Below, one piece after another: positions 34,799 to 43,097 of a stretch of 64,000 nucleotides of DNA. The notes below the pieces were generated by a model. It was not told the DNA's origin and did no database searches. It saw nothing but the letters and a program-made list of their open reading frames with translations. A program made the translations under genes and the position numbers. The number at the start of each line of letters is the position of its first letter. Positions within the stretch are counted from its first letter, which is position 1. Source of the stretch: JAKVBH01 sp049800955 (GTDB lineage: Bacteria > Pseudomonadota > Alphaproteobacteria > Rhodobacterales > Rhodobacteraceae); NCBI RefSeq assembly GCF_049800955.1, contig NZ_JBNAGA010000001.1, positions 992,001-1,056,000 on the forward strand, read 5' to 3'.

Positions 34799-35476
34799 AT
34801 GCAGGCCAAAGATCACGGGCCCAAGGGCTTTATCGATACAATCGAGGAAACGCTGATCGCGATCATCCTTGGTTTGATGACGGCGATTACTTTTGCCAAT
34901 GTCATCGCACGGTTTTTCTTTAATTCCAACATCCTATGGGCGCTGGAGGCGACGGTTTTCCTGTTTGGCTGGCTGGTGCTGCTGGGGGCGTCCTATGCTG
35001 TCAAGAAGCGCGCGCATCTGGGCGTGGATCTGATTGTCAACATGCTGGAGCCGCCCGCGCGGCGCGCGCTCGGGCTCTTTGCGGTCTTCTGCTGCCTGCT
35101 GTTTTCCTTTCTGATGCTCAAAGGCGCCTATGATTACTGGGCGGTGTTTGCGGATCTGTACCCCACATCTGGGCGCTGGTTTCCCACTGGCCTGAACGAG
35201 GCGGCGCGCAGCCAGTCCTTCTATGAGGTCGACGACATTCCCATGCTGCCGTTTCTCAGCTTTCTGGAGCCGATGATCAATTACGGCGACAGCTATGAGA
35301 AATTGCCCAAGGTGGTGCCCTATCTCATTTTGCCGCTGTCCATGGCGCTCTTGATGCTGCGCTTCGTGCAGGCGGCCATTGCGATCTGGCGCGGGGAGGA
35401 CGATCGGCTGGTGGCCAGCCATGAAGTTGAAGACGAGCTCGATGAATTGCGCGCTCAAAATGCGGAGCAGAAATAA
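34799..35476 (+). CDS. dctQ: TRAP transporter small permease DctQ
   Basis: A 225-residue four-helix membrane protein (helices near residues 15-40, 48-70, 85-110 and 180-200). The DctQ signature is ITFANVIARFFFNSNILWALE followed by LGASYAVKKRAHLGVDL. It carries an insert between TM3 and TM4 and an acidic C-terminal tail. AAGGGGGCAAGG precedes the ATG at 34799; an upstream in-frame Met is within the intercistronic hairpin region and is not favoured. It overlaps dctM as TAATG. Confidence 0.9.
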   Translation: MQAKDHGPKGFIDTIEETLIAIILGLMTAITFANVIARFFFNSNILWALEATVFLFGWLVLLGASYAVKKRAHLGVDLIVNMLEPPARRALGLFAVFCCLLFSFLMLKGAYDYWAVFADLYPTSGRWFPTGLNEAARSQSFYEVDDIPMLPFLSFLEPMINYGDSYEKLPKVVPYLILPLSMALLMLRFVQAAIAIWRGEDDRLVASHEVEDELDELRAQNAEQK

Positions 35477-36852
35477 TGGAAGTCGCACTTCTTTTTGGCA
35501 TGGTCATTGGCCTGCTGCTTATCGGCGTGCCCATTGCGGTCTCGCTTGGTCTGAGCTCGACACTTTTCCTGCTGGTCTATTCGGACAGCTCACTGGCCTC
35601 CATCGCCCAGACACTCTTTGAGGCGTTTGAGGGACATTTCACGCTTCTTGCGATCCCCTTCTTCATTCTGGCCTCGGCCTTCATGACGACAGGGGGCGTG
35701 GCGCGCCGGATCATCCGGTTCTCCATCGCCTGCGTGGGGCATTTTCCGGGCGGTCTGGCGATTGCGGGCGTTTTTGCCTGTATGCTCTTTGCGGCGCTCT
35801 CGGGCTCTTCGCCGGCCACTGTTGTGGCCATCGGGACAATCGTGATCGCGGGGATGCGCCAGGTGGGCTACACCAAGGATTTCGCCGCGGGCGTAATCTG
35901 TAATGCCGGTACTCTGGGCATTCTGATCCCACCCTCCATCGTGATGGTGGTCTATGCAGCCGCTGTCGAGGTGTCGGTGGGACGAATGTTCCTCGCGGGC
36001 GTGATCCCGGGGCTTTTGGCTGGGCTGATGCTGATGGTCACGATTTACATCATCGCCAAGGTCAAAAACCTGCCCAAAGGTGAGTGGAAAGGCTGGGGAG
36101 AGGTTTTCTCCGCAGGCAAGGATGCCGGTTGGGGCCTGTTCCTGATCGTCATCATTCTGGGCGGCATCTACGGCGGTATCTTTACGCCCACAGAAGCGGC
36201 AGCGGTTGCGGCGGTCTATGCCTTTTTCATCGCAAGCTTCGTGTACCGCGATATGGGGCCACTGGCCACACAGGAGGGCAGTCAGAACATCCCGCTCTGG
36301 CGCAAGCCCAAGGCCGTTGTCACCGCGTTTTTCCACCCCGATATGCGCGATACGCTCTTTGAAGCGGGTAAGCTGACCATCACACTGCTTTTCGTTATCG
36401 CCAATGCCCTGATCCTCAAGCATGTGCTGACAGATGAGCAAATCCCGCAGAAAATCGCGGAAGCCATGCTCGAAGCGGGCTATGGGCCGGTGATGTTCCT
36501 GATCATCGTGAATGTAATCTTGCTGATTGGCGGGCAGTTCATGGAACCCTCGGGCCTGCTCGTGATCGTGGCGCCCTTGGTCTTTCCCATCGCGATTGAG
36601 CTGGGGATCGATCCGATCCATCTGGGCATCATCATGGTCGTGAACATGGAGATCGGGATGATTACACCACCGGTTGGCCTTAACCTGTTTGTGACCTCGG
36701 GGGTCGCGGGAATGCCCATGATGGATGTGGTGAAAGCAGCGCTGCCGTTTCTGTGCGTGCTCTTTGTTTTCCTCATCATGGTCACGTATATTCCCTGGCT
36801 TTCGACCTACTTGCCCAACACCTTCATGGGGCCGGAAATCGTGATCAAATAG
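35476..36852 (+). CDS. dctM: TRAP transporter large permease DctM
   Basis: A 458-residue polytopic transporter subunit of about 12 helices coupling substrate movement to Na+. Family motifs include FILASAFMTTGGVARRI, ALSGSSPATVVAIGTIV, NAGTLGILIPPSIVMVVYA and the second-half equivalent MEIGMITPPVGLNLFVT. It carries a cytoplasmic insert around residues 260-300. It is the last gene of dctPQM, followed by a strong terminator. Confidence 0.94.
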   Translation: MEVALLFGMVIGLLLIGVPIAVSLGLSSTLFLLVYSDSSLASIAQTLFEAFEGHFTLLAIPFFILASAFMTTGGVARRIIRFSIACVGHFPGGLAIAGVFACMLFAALSGSSPATVVAIGTIVIAGMRQVGYTKDFAAGVICNAGTLGILIPPSIVMVVYAAAVEVSVGRMFLAGVIPGLLAGLMLMVTIYIIAKVKNLPKGEWKGWGEVFSAGKDAGWGLFLIVIILGGIYGGIFTPTEAAAVAAVYAFFIASFVYRDMGPLATQEGSQNIPLWRKPKAVVTAFFHPDMRDTLFEAGKLTITLLFVIANALILKHVLTDEQIPQKIAEAMLEAGYGPVMFLIIVNVILLIGGQFMEPSGLLVIVAPLVFPIAIELGIDPIHLGIIMVVNMEIGMITPPVGLNLFVTSGVAGMPMMDVVKAALPFLCVLFVFLIMVTYIPWLSTYLPNTFMGPEIVIK

Positions 36853-36887
36853 CGCGCTACCGCGCAGCATTTATTCACAAACGCACA

Positions 36888-36918
36888 AGCGACGCCCTGA
36901 TTTCGGGCGTCGCTTTTT
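36888..36918 (+). terminator. Terminator of dctPQM
   Basis: AGCGACGCCC and GGGCGTCGCT form a perfect 10-bp stem with loop TGATTTC, followed by TTTTC. Confidence 0.9.
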
Positions 36919-36934
36919 CGTGTGCGTCAGATTT

Positions 36935-36956
36935 GCGTATTTGGGGCCAGAAGAAG
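36935..36956. repeat. Dispersed intergenic motif copy 4 (GCGTATTTGGGGCCAGAAGA)
   Basis: It lies 15 bp beyond the tpiA stop codon, between convergent dctM and tpiA. Confidence 0.6.
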
Positions 36957-36970
36957 CTGCGGGCTGTGCC

Positions 36971-37717
36971 TTAGCTAGCGGCCTCGAGAGCTCTCACGAT
37001 GGGAGAGAAGTCTGCCGCTGTGAGGCTGGCGCCGCCCACCAGCGCGCCGTCGACATTGCTGACAGCGAATATGTCTGCTGCGTTGCCGGGTTTGACCGAA
37101 CCACCGTAGAGCAGGCGCACGGACCTTCCAACGCCCTGACCGAAGCGGCGCTCAAGCCGGGCGCGAATGAAATCGTGGACTTCGCCGATTTGGTCCAAAG
37201 TGGGCACTTTGCCAGTTCCGATGGCCCAAATGGGTTCATAGGCCACCACGAGATTATGGCCCGTTGCCCCATCGGGGATGGAGCCCGCCAATTGACCGCC
37301 GATGATATCAAGGGTGTTTTGCGCGTCCCGCTCCGCGAGGCTTTCGCCGACGCACACAATGGCCAGGAGCCCCGCTTCCATCACAGACCGCGCCTTGGCG
37401 CGGACGAGATCTTCACTTTCGCCATGGTCTTCGCGGCGTTCGGAATGGCCGAGGATGACAGCGCTGGCGCCTGCATCTTTGAGCATGCTGGCCGAGATGT
37501 CACCGGTATGTGCGCCTTTGTCAGCGGTGTGACAATCCTGCGCGCCAATGGCGATGGGACCGGCTGTTTGACTGGCCGGTGTGATCAGTGTGGCCGGTGG
37601 GCAGATCAGAATGTCGCAAGCCGCACTGGGATGGTGTGCCGCCAGGGTGGTGAGTTCGGACAGGCTGGCCTGTGTTCCGTTCATTTTCCAGTTTCCAGCG
37701 GCAAGTTTTCTACGCAT
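36971..37717 (-). CDS. tpiA: Triosephosphate isomerase
   Basis: A 248-residue TIM barrel interconverting DHAP and glyceraldehyde-3-phosphate. Catalytic Lys is in AAGNWKMNG, His in VILGHSERR, Glu in VAYEPIWAIGTGK, with phosphate loops LLYGGSVKP and VGGASL. Of three close ATGs the third (37717) is chosen because GAGGA lies five bases before it and the protein then begins MRRKLAAGNWK, as usual. It is a monocistronic gene divergent from the oxygenase at 37810. Confidence 0.96.
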   Translation of the reverse strand: MRRKLAAGNWKMNGTQASLSELTTLAAHHPSAACDILICPPATLITPASQTAGPIAIGAQDCHTADKGAHTGDISASMLKDAGASAVILGHSERREDHGESEDLVRAKARSVMEAGLLAIVCVGESLAERDAQNTLDIIGGQLAGSIPDGATGHNLVVAYEPIWAIGTGKVPTLDQIGEVHDFIRARLERRFGQGVGRSVRLLYGGSVKPGNAADIFAVSNVDGALVGGASLTAADFSPIVRALEAAS

Positions 37718-37809
37718 GACCATCCTCATCTTTGGCTTGGTGCATCTTCACGGGTGGTCGCGGCGCGTCAAGGGGTCTAAGAGGCGGCACCAGCACAGGG
37801 GCGAGAGAG

Positions 37810-38721
37810 ATGATCCCGGAAATCGATTTTGAAGCGATGCGCGCGCGTGATGCGGTTGTGATGTCTGACTTGCGCGATGGGGCGCGCGACATTGGTTTTC
37901 TGACCCTGCACAACACGCCGCTCAAGGGCCCGCGCGTGCAGCGGGTCATCCATGCATACCGGAGTTTCTTTCAACTCCCGCAACGGGCCAAGGAAGCTGT
38001 TGATATGGCGCGGACCGGTTCCAATCGCGGCTGGGGCGCGCCGGGTTCCGAGCAGGTCGATCCGCATGCCAATCCTGACTATAAGCAGGTGTTTGATTGC
38101 GGGTTCGAGTTGGCGGCCGATGATCCGCTGCGCGCGGCTGCTCTGTCTGTTTATGCCGACAATCAATGGCCTGCGGGTGAGGTCGATTTTCGCGCCGAGG
38201 TACAGGCTTATTACACCGAAGCGCTCAGCGTGGCGCAGCATGTTTTGACCGGGATTGCCGCGGCCATCGGTGCGGATGAGGCGTATTTCGCTGATAAGTT
38301 CACCCGGCCCATGGCTTTGCTGCGGGGCAATTATTATCCACCCCGGCCAGATTGGGCGGGCGAGAAGGACTTTGGGATCGCCACGCACACCGACTACGGC
38401 TGTATCACACTCTTGGCCACGGATGGCACGCCCGGTCTTGAGGTGCGCAAGAAGGGCGGGGGCTGGATCCCGGTGACGGCGCAGCCGGGCACATTTGTCA
38501 TCAATTTTGGCGAGATGCTGGAAATGTGGACCGAGGGCGCCGTGCGCGCGACGCCGCACCGTGTGGTCGGCGGGTCGCAGGAGCGGATCTCCGTGCCACT
38601 CTTTTTCAATCCCAACCATGATGCAAATGTTGCTTCACCCGGGCAGACGGCGCCCATCCTCGCAGGGGCGCATCTTGCGAGGCGGTTTTCGGAAACCTAT
38701 ACGCATTTGCAGAAGAGGTGA
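37810..38721 (+). CDS. 2-oxoglutarate/Fe(II)-dependent oxygenase, isopenicillin N synthase family
   Basis: A 303-residue DSBH oxygenase. The DIOX_N-like N terminus (IPEIDFEAM, then GFLTLHNTPL) precedes a core with Fe(II) ligands in GIATHTDYGCITLLAT and ATPHRVV, and the RxS cosubstrate motif in QERISVPLFFNP. Such enzymes hydroxylate or desaturate small molecules; the substrate is unknown. ATG at 37810 is chosen because GGGGCGAGAG precedes it and the protein starts at the usual point. It is monocistronic. Confidence 0.9.
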   Translation: MIPEIDFEAMRARDAVVMSDLRDGARDIGFLTLHNTPLKGPRVQRVIHAYRSFFQLPQRAKEAVDMARTGSNRGWGAPGSEQVDPHANPDYKQVFDCGFELAADDPLRAAALSVYADNQWPAGEVDFRAEVQAYYTEALSVAQHVLTGIAAAIGADEAYFADKFTRPMALLRGNYYPPRPDWAGEKDFGIATHTDYGCITLLATDGTPGLEVRKKGGGWIPVTAQPGTFVINFGEMLEMWTEGAVRATPHRVVGGSQERISVPLFFNPNHDANVASPGQTAPILAGAHLARRFSETYTHLQKR

Positions 38722-38811
38722 CGTTGCGACAGCCTGCGCAAATGTGTTGAGAATTTGACATAATTTCGTTAACCTATCTTTTGTCTGTTACATTTTGGAG
38801 GAGGTATCTCC

Positions 38812-39450
38812 GTGAAATTGTTTGTTACGACCGCTGCTGCGGCTCTTTTTTCCGCCTCGACATCTTACGCGGCTCTTCTGACCTTTGACGGCGCCGCGTG
38901 TAATGATGGCGCCTGCGGAACCGATAGTGAGACATTGTCGCAATCCTACGGCGATATCGTGGGCGAGGTGGATGTCGTTTATGACGCGAACCGTGCGACC
39001 TCAGATCTGGAAGATCTGTTTTACTGGGGCCCCGATTACGAGACGCTTGATGGCGTTGCCTATGGTGTCAATGGCGGCGGCGGTTTGTCCATTGTCTTTA
39101 ATGCGCTGTCTGGGTTCTCTGTATCTGTGACGAGCTTTGATATTGCGCCTTATGCCAACCGTTTGCGTGATACGATTGTGCAGGTCATTGACCTTGCTGA
39201 TGGAACCTTGCTGGAGGACGACGCATACGCGACCCTCTCCACGGACGGTGTGACGAATTACACAGGTGATTACAGCTCCGACGTGGGCATTCAGATCAAC
39301 CTCGGCCCCGATGCTTGGGACGTGGGAATTGACAACATCGCCTACACAACTGCGCCCACAACAACGACTGCGCCTGTGCCTCTGCCGGCCAGCGTGTTGC
39401 TCATGCTGGGCGCACTTGGTGGTATGGCGGCATTGCGCAAAAAGAGCTGA
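38812..39450 (+). CDS. VPLPA-CTERM sorting-domain surface protein
   Basis: A 212-residue secreted protein with signal peptide (cleavage after SYA), an Asp/Gly/Thr-rich beta-type body with one Cys pair (ACNDGACG) and a C-terminal VPLPASVLLMLGALGGMAA helix followed by Arg/Lys. This is the tripartite VPLPA-CTERM signal processed by an exosortase-like enzyme not present in the window. The start is GTG with GGAGGAGG upstream. It has the same architecture as 47358-47939 but little body similarity. Confidence 0.88.
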   Translation: MKLFVTTAAAALFSASTSYAALLTFDGAACNDGACGTDSETLSQSYGDIVGEVDVVYDANRATSDLEDLFYWGPDYETLDGVAYGVNGGGGLSIVFNALSGFSVSVTSFDIAPYANRLRDTIVQVIDLADGTLLEDDAYATLSTDGVTNYTGDYSSDVGIQINLGPDAWDVGIDNIAYTTAPTTTTAPVPLPASVLLMLGALGGMAALRKKS

Positions 39451-39466
39451 GCCCGCCGGGCGGCGA

Positions 39467-39793
39467 CTATCGGAGGTGATCCAAAGCCTCTCGAGCCAAA
39501 ACCGTCGCTGCCTCCGGATCATCTTCGAGACCATCCGGCAATGTCCAATAGGGCATTGCCGTTTCTTTTTTGCCCTCGCGCTGATAAGTCCAGCGCGTGC
39601 ATCCCATGGCATCGAGTTTGTCCTGAAACGGGCCTGCGCCCTTGATCATGATCCCGAAATCGGAATGCACAATCGCGAAGATCGTGCCCTCATGATAGAG
39701 GCATAATCCGCCCATCATGCGGCGTGTCGTGATCTCTCCCAATCCGGAAAAGAGCTCTGTTGCGAAAACGATTTCCTCTGAAGTCAGAGGCAC
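39467..39793 (-). CDS. TfoX/Sxy N-terminal domain protein
   Basis: A 108-residue protein matching the TfoX_N family: LFSGLGEITTRRMMGGLCLY, then FAIVHSDFGIMIKG. It lacks the TfoX C-terminal domain. TfoX/Sxy is a competence regulator in gammaproteobacteria; single-domain forms are of unknown function. The start is GTG directly following the TAA of the Fe-S carrier gene, so translation is probably coupled. Confidence 0.85.
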   Translation of the reverse strand: MPLTSEEIVFATELFSGLGEITTRRMMGGLCLYHEGTIFAIVHSDFGIMIKGAGPFQDKLDAMGCTRWTYQREGKKETAMPYWTLPDGLEDDPEAATVLAREALDHLR

Positions 39794-40174
39794 TTAGCTG
39801 TTGCTCTGCTCTGCGGTCAGCGCGTCCACATCCTTGAACTTGATGGATTCCCCGCAGCCGCAGGCATCGGTCACGTTGGGATTGCGGAACTTAAAACCGC
39901 TTTCAAGGAGGGCCACTTCATAGTCGATCTCGGTGCCGAAGAGGAACATCTGCGCCATGGGGGCAATGGCCACACAGGCGCCGTCTTGCTCGACGACTTC
40001 GTCGTTCTCGGCGATCTCGTCCACGTAGTCCATGGTATATTCCATCCCCGCGCAGCCGCCCTTTTTGACGCCAATGCGCAGGCCCGCGCGCCCGTCACGT
40101 TCCATGAGCTTCGTGATCTGGGCCACAGCAGCGGGGGTCAGGGTCACAGCTTGCTTGCCGGGGATACCAAACAT
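39794..40174 (-). CDS. HesB/IscA-type iron-sulfur carrier protein
   Basis: A 126-residue A-type carrier. The three cluster-binding cysteines are in KKGGCAGMEY and TDACGCGESI. It delivers [2Fe-2S] or [4Fe-4S] clusters to apoproteins. The SufT-like gene lies 73 bp upstream on the same strand, so this is probably the distal end of, or a satellite to, a SUF locus (SufA-type). AGGAGAG precedes the ATG. Confidence 0.92.
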   Translation of the reverse strand: MFGIPGKQAVTLTPAAVAQITKLMERDGRAGLRIGVKKGGCAGMEYTMDYVDEIAENDEVVEQDGACVAIAPMAQMFLFGTEIDYEVALLESGFKFRNPNVTDACGCGESIKFKDVDALTAEQSNS

Positions 40175-40247
40175 CGCGTCTCTCCTATGCGGACACCTGA
40201 AAAATAGGATGTCCGGCTCTTGCTCTCAAGGGGCGCCGCTGGTGGGT

Positions 40248-40610
40248 CTACATAAAGCCCAACTCAAGGCGCGCTTCGTCGCTCATCATGTCCATGCCCC
40301 AGGGCGGCTCCCACGTGAGTTCGACATCGACTTGTTTGACGCCGGGCAGCGGCTCGACCGCATCGGCCACCCAGCCGGGCATCTCGCCCGCGACGGGACA
40401 GCCGGGCGCTGTCAGCGTCATGATGACTTTCACTTCGTTCTCGGCATTGATGTCCACCGTGTAGACCAGCCCCAGATCATAGATATTGACGGGGATTTCA
40501 GGGTCAAACACGCTGCGGCAGGCCTCGACGACCTGATCATACAGCGGGTGGTCCGTGCTGGATGGGGCAATCAGAGGCGTGCCTTCCATGGGCGCGGTCG
40601 CATCGTTCAT
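40248..40610 (-). CDS. SufT-like MIP18/DUF59 family protein
   Basis: A 120-residue MIP18-family protein: RSVFDPEIPVNIYDLGLVY, then LTAPGCPVAGEMPGWV with the conserved reactive Cys, and the end VELTWEPPWGMDMMSDEAR. Such proteins assist Fe-S cluster maturation. It is followed by an A-type carrier gene. GGAG lies nine bases before the ATG. Confidence 0.92.
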   Translation of the reverse strand: MNDATAPMEGTPLIAPSSTDHPLYDQVVEACRSVFDPEIPVNIYDLGLVYTVDINAENEVKVIMTLTAPGCPVAGEMPGWVADAVEPLPGVKQVDVELTWEPPWGMDMMSDEARLELGFM

Positions 40611-40673
40611 GTCATTGGGCTCCGGTAATCCTTACCAAAGATATAGGAAATGGGATGGTCGGCGTCCAGTGCT

Positions 40674-41885
40674 TCAATGACCGCAGGCAGAACGCTGTTG
40701 CGTGAGGTAGGCTTGCAGCAAAGGATCATGGGTCAGCGAGAGGGCCGTGTCGTAGGCGTCCGCCGCCGCGCTCAGGGCGTTTTTGCTGCGCAATATAGAG
40801 GCGCGGCTGGCCCACCATGGCTGGAACGACTGCGCTTCGGGCAATAGCTTGTCCAGATAGGCGAGGCCGTCATCAGGCCCCTTGGTCTCGGCCAGGCAGA
40901 CACCATAGCTCACATGGGCGCCGAGGCTGGGTGCGGTGCGCAGCAGGGCGCCGTGCAGATGCAAAAGCGCCTTCCAGTTGGTCTCACCGGTCTCCGCGCG
41001 TTGATGGTGTACAGACTGAATGGCCGCTTCCAACTGGAACCGTCCCGGCGTGCCCAGCTTGGCGGCGCGTTGCAAGGTCGTCAGGCCAAGAGTGGCCAGC
41101 TGCGCGTCCCAGAGCGATGTGTCCTGCTCGGGCAGAGGCACAAACCGGCCCGCGCGCACCCGTGCATCGCGCCGTGCATGGCTCATGCAAATCAGGGCGA
41201 ACAAGCCCATCGCTTCCGCATGATCGGGCAGCAGACGCACCAGCAGATCCGCCATATAAAGCGCCTCTTCCCCCAGAGCATCGCGCGGGGCCAGCCAATC
41301 CAGCGCATGGGCGGCATAGATAGCTTCCAGCACCGGCGGCACGCGTTCGGGCCAATCCTGCATCTCTGGGATTGCAAAAGCGACGCCCGCGTTTTTGATC
41401 TTGCGTTTGGCGCGCACAAGCCGTTGCGCGAGCGTAGCGGGGGCCAACAAAAAGGCCGGGGCAATTTCGGCAGCCTCAAGCCCCAACACGCATTGCAGCA
41501 TCAAGGGCGTGTGTACGCGCGCATCGAGCGCGGGATGGGCGCAGACGAACATCAGCTTCAAACGGTCATCAGGCTGGGTGGCATCGGCATCGGTCATATC
41601 GGTTGGAGGGTTCGCTTGTGGGGGTGGGGCTGCATCGAGCGGGGCTTCTTTCAAGGCGCGCCTGTGTGTGTCGGTCAGCCGGTTGCGGGCCGTGGTGAGC
41701 AGCCAGGCGGCTGGGTTGTCGGGTACGCCGCGCTTGGGCCAGGTTTGCAGAGCTTTGGCAAAGGCCTCGGCCAAGGCATCCTCGGCGGCGGCAATGTCGC
41801 GGGTGCGGCTGGCCAGAAGAGCCAGCAACCGCCCGTATTGATCCCGGGCGATTGCTTCGGCGCGTGCGGCGCTGTCTGCGCTCAC
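40674..41885 (-). CDS. ECF sigma factor with C-terminal DUF6596/TPR-like extension
   Basis: A 403-residue SigJ/ECF42-type sigma factor. Region 2 (YGRLLALLASRTRDIAAAEDALAEAFAKAL, then PAAWLLTTARNRLTDTHRR) is followed by region 4 and a long helical extension of about 230 residues, which replaces an anti-sigma factor. In this group the sigma factor is encoded beside DGPF/YCII proteins, exactly as here. The GTG at 41885 overlaps the TGA of the DGPF gene (GTGA); a Met 19 codons earlier would lie within that gene. Confidence 0.87.
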   Translation of the reverse strand: MSADSAARAEAIARDQYGRLLALLASRTRDIAAAEDALAEAFAKALQTWPKRGVPDNPAAWLLTTARNRLTDTHRRALKEAPLDAAPPPQANPPTDMTDADATQPDDRLKLMFVCAHPALDARVHTPLMLQCVLGLEAAEIAPAFLLAPATLAQRLVRAKRKIKNAGVAFAIPEMQDWPERVPPVLEAIYAAHALDWLAPRDALGEEALYMADLLVRLLPDHAEAMGLFALICMSHARRDARVRAGRFVPLPEQDTSLWDAQLATLGLTTLQRAAKLGTPGRFQLEAAIQSVHHQRAETGETNWKALLHLHGALLRTAPSLGAHVSYGVCLAETKGPDDGLAYLDKLLPEAQSFQPWWASRASILRSKNALSAAADAYDTALSLTHDPLLQAYLTQQRSACGH

Positions 41886-42232
41886 TCTGCGCCCATGGCG
41901 GAGGCGCGAATTTCGACCTTGCCAGTCTTGGCCGCGGGACATTTCTCAGCCCAGGCCATGGCCGTGTCGAGATCGGGGACATCGATCACGAAATATCCGC
42001 CCAGCGTCTCTTTTGTCTCGGCAAAGGGACCATCCTGGACATGTTTGCCGTCCTTGAGGCTCAGGGTTGTGGCGGTATCGACGGGCTGGAGCCAATCGGT
42101 ATCCACGAAGACACCCGCCTCATGCAGCGCGCCAATATATTGGCCGTAGACCTCTTTGAGCGCGCTCCAATCTTCCGGTGTCATATCGGCGATGTCGGCA
42201 GGATCGGTGTAGAGCAAGAATGTGTAACGCAT
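41882..42232 (-). CDS. YCII-related DGPF domain protein
   Basis: A 116-residue ferredoxin-fold protein with the name-giving motif VQDGPFAETKETLGGYFV. It is the usual partner and target of ECF42 sigma factors. It overlaps the sigma factor gene by four bases and follows the SRPBCC gene by 13 bp. GGAGGGAC precedes the ATG. Its enzymatic role is not known. Confidence 0.9.
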   Translation of the reverse strand: MRYTFLLYTDPADIADMTPEDWSALKEVYGQYIGALHEAGVFVDTDWLQPVDTATTLSLKDGKHVQDGPFAETKETLGGYFVIDVPDLDTAMAWAEKCPAAKTGKVEIRASAMGAE

Positions 42233-42245
42233 GATGTGTCCCTCC

Positions 42246-42755
42246 TCAGGCGGCTTTTTGCAAATTGGCGAGGCCTGTCTCGAAAGTCTTGCCGATCATC
42301 CGGTCCATGAAAAGACCAAAGACGCGGGCTATCGGGTTCATCCCGAGATCGGCCTTCATGCGCCAGATGACTTCCGAGCCGCTTTCGCTGGGGCGTGCCG
42401 TAATGCTTTGGCGCGGCTGGCCCATGGGGCCAAGATCAATGTTGAAATGCACCGTATCGGCGGTCATATCCGCGACGGTTTGGCTGCCCTTGCCGTCTTT
42501 GCCGTCAAAGTGAAAGCCTGCGCCAACGCCAGTGCTGGGGCCAAAGGGCGAGATCTTGAGCGCGGGATCTTTGCTGAGATAGGGGTTGAAGCTTTGATAG
42601 CCCTCCGAGGAGGCGGCAAGCGCGAGCACCGCTTCAGGTGCGGCGGGAACAAGCGCGCTGCGGGTGATCTCGATGTGGCGGGGCAGGGCAAAGGTGCCTG
42701 CCACAAGAAGGGCTGCGGCGCCGGCCGTGAGGCCAAGGATTTGTGTCACTGTCAT
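42246..42755 (-). CDS. SRPBCC family protein with N-terminal anchor
   Basis: A 169-residue protein. Residues 5-24 are a hydrophobic signal or anchor (ILGLTAGAAALLVAGTFAL), followed by a START/SRPBCC ligand-binding fold (ITRSALVPAAPEAVLAL, then FHFDGKDGKGSQTVADM). It is the first gene of a three-gene operon with the DGPF protein and the ECF sigma factor. The ligand is unknown. GGAGATGACC precedes the ATG. Confidence 0.8.
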   Translation of the reverse strand: MTVTQILGLTAGAAALLVAGTFALPRHIEITRSALVPAAPEAVLALAASSEGYQSFNPYLSKDPALKISPFGPSTGVGAGFHFDGKDGKGSQTVADMTADTVHFNIDLGPMGQPRQSITARPSESGSEVIWRMKADLGMNPIARVFGLFMDRMIGKTFETGLANLQKAA

Positions 42756-42867
42756 GGGTCATCTCCGTTAGTTTTGAAACGAAAGCCTGATGCTTTCACG
42801 GACATGACGCAGAGAGGCGCCGCCAATCGACAGGTCTCAAAAACTTTTTTGTATTTTTTCAAAATGA

Positions 42868-42887
42868 GTGGGCTGCGCCCACGCTTT
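42868..42887. terminator. Short terminator-like hairpin
   Basis: GTGGGC-TGC-GCCCAC is followed by GCTTTTT on the plus strand. No plus-strand gene precedes it. It may serve the zinc-protease-like/RimK fusion transcript in the other direction (followed by ATTTTG) or a readthrough RNA. Confidence 0.4.
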
Positions 42888-42926
42888 TTAGAAGGATTTG
42901 ACCCTGCTCTGGCTCACCCAACCAAA

Positions 42927-43084
42927 GGTTCGGAGCCACCGTCACACATCGGCCACCTTTGCATCTGTCACGTCTGGCCGCCAGAAAAACAGCCGTATCC
43001 ACTGGCGTGGAGCCTCGGCGGTTTTTCTGGCCCCCTGTCGCGCCAGCTGCGCGTTGGCCGCATGCGCGACGGTGGCTCCGAACC
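42927..43084. repeat. 158-bp imperfect palindrome, MITE-like
   Basis: The outer 17 bp (GGTTCGGAGCCACCGTC at 42927-42943) are perfectly inverted at 43068-43084. A second inverted pair, CCAGAAAAAC / GTTTTTCTGG (42981-42990, 43021-43030), has the same centre (43005.5), and a small CCAC-TGGC-GTGG hairpin sits at the apex. The whole can fold as one hairpin about 75 bp long. It occupies the otherwise gene-less stretch 42756-43097. Confidence 0.85.
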
Positions 43085-43097
43085 AAAGGTCGGGGGG

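Noticed and set aside
35590..36870. 426-codon minus-strand frame opposite dctM
   Set aside because: Its His/Asp/Gln-rich composition mirrors hydrophobic codons of the transporter.
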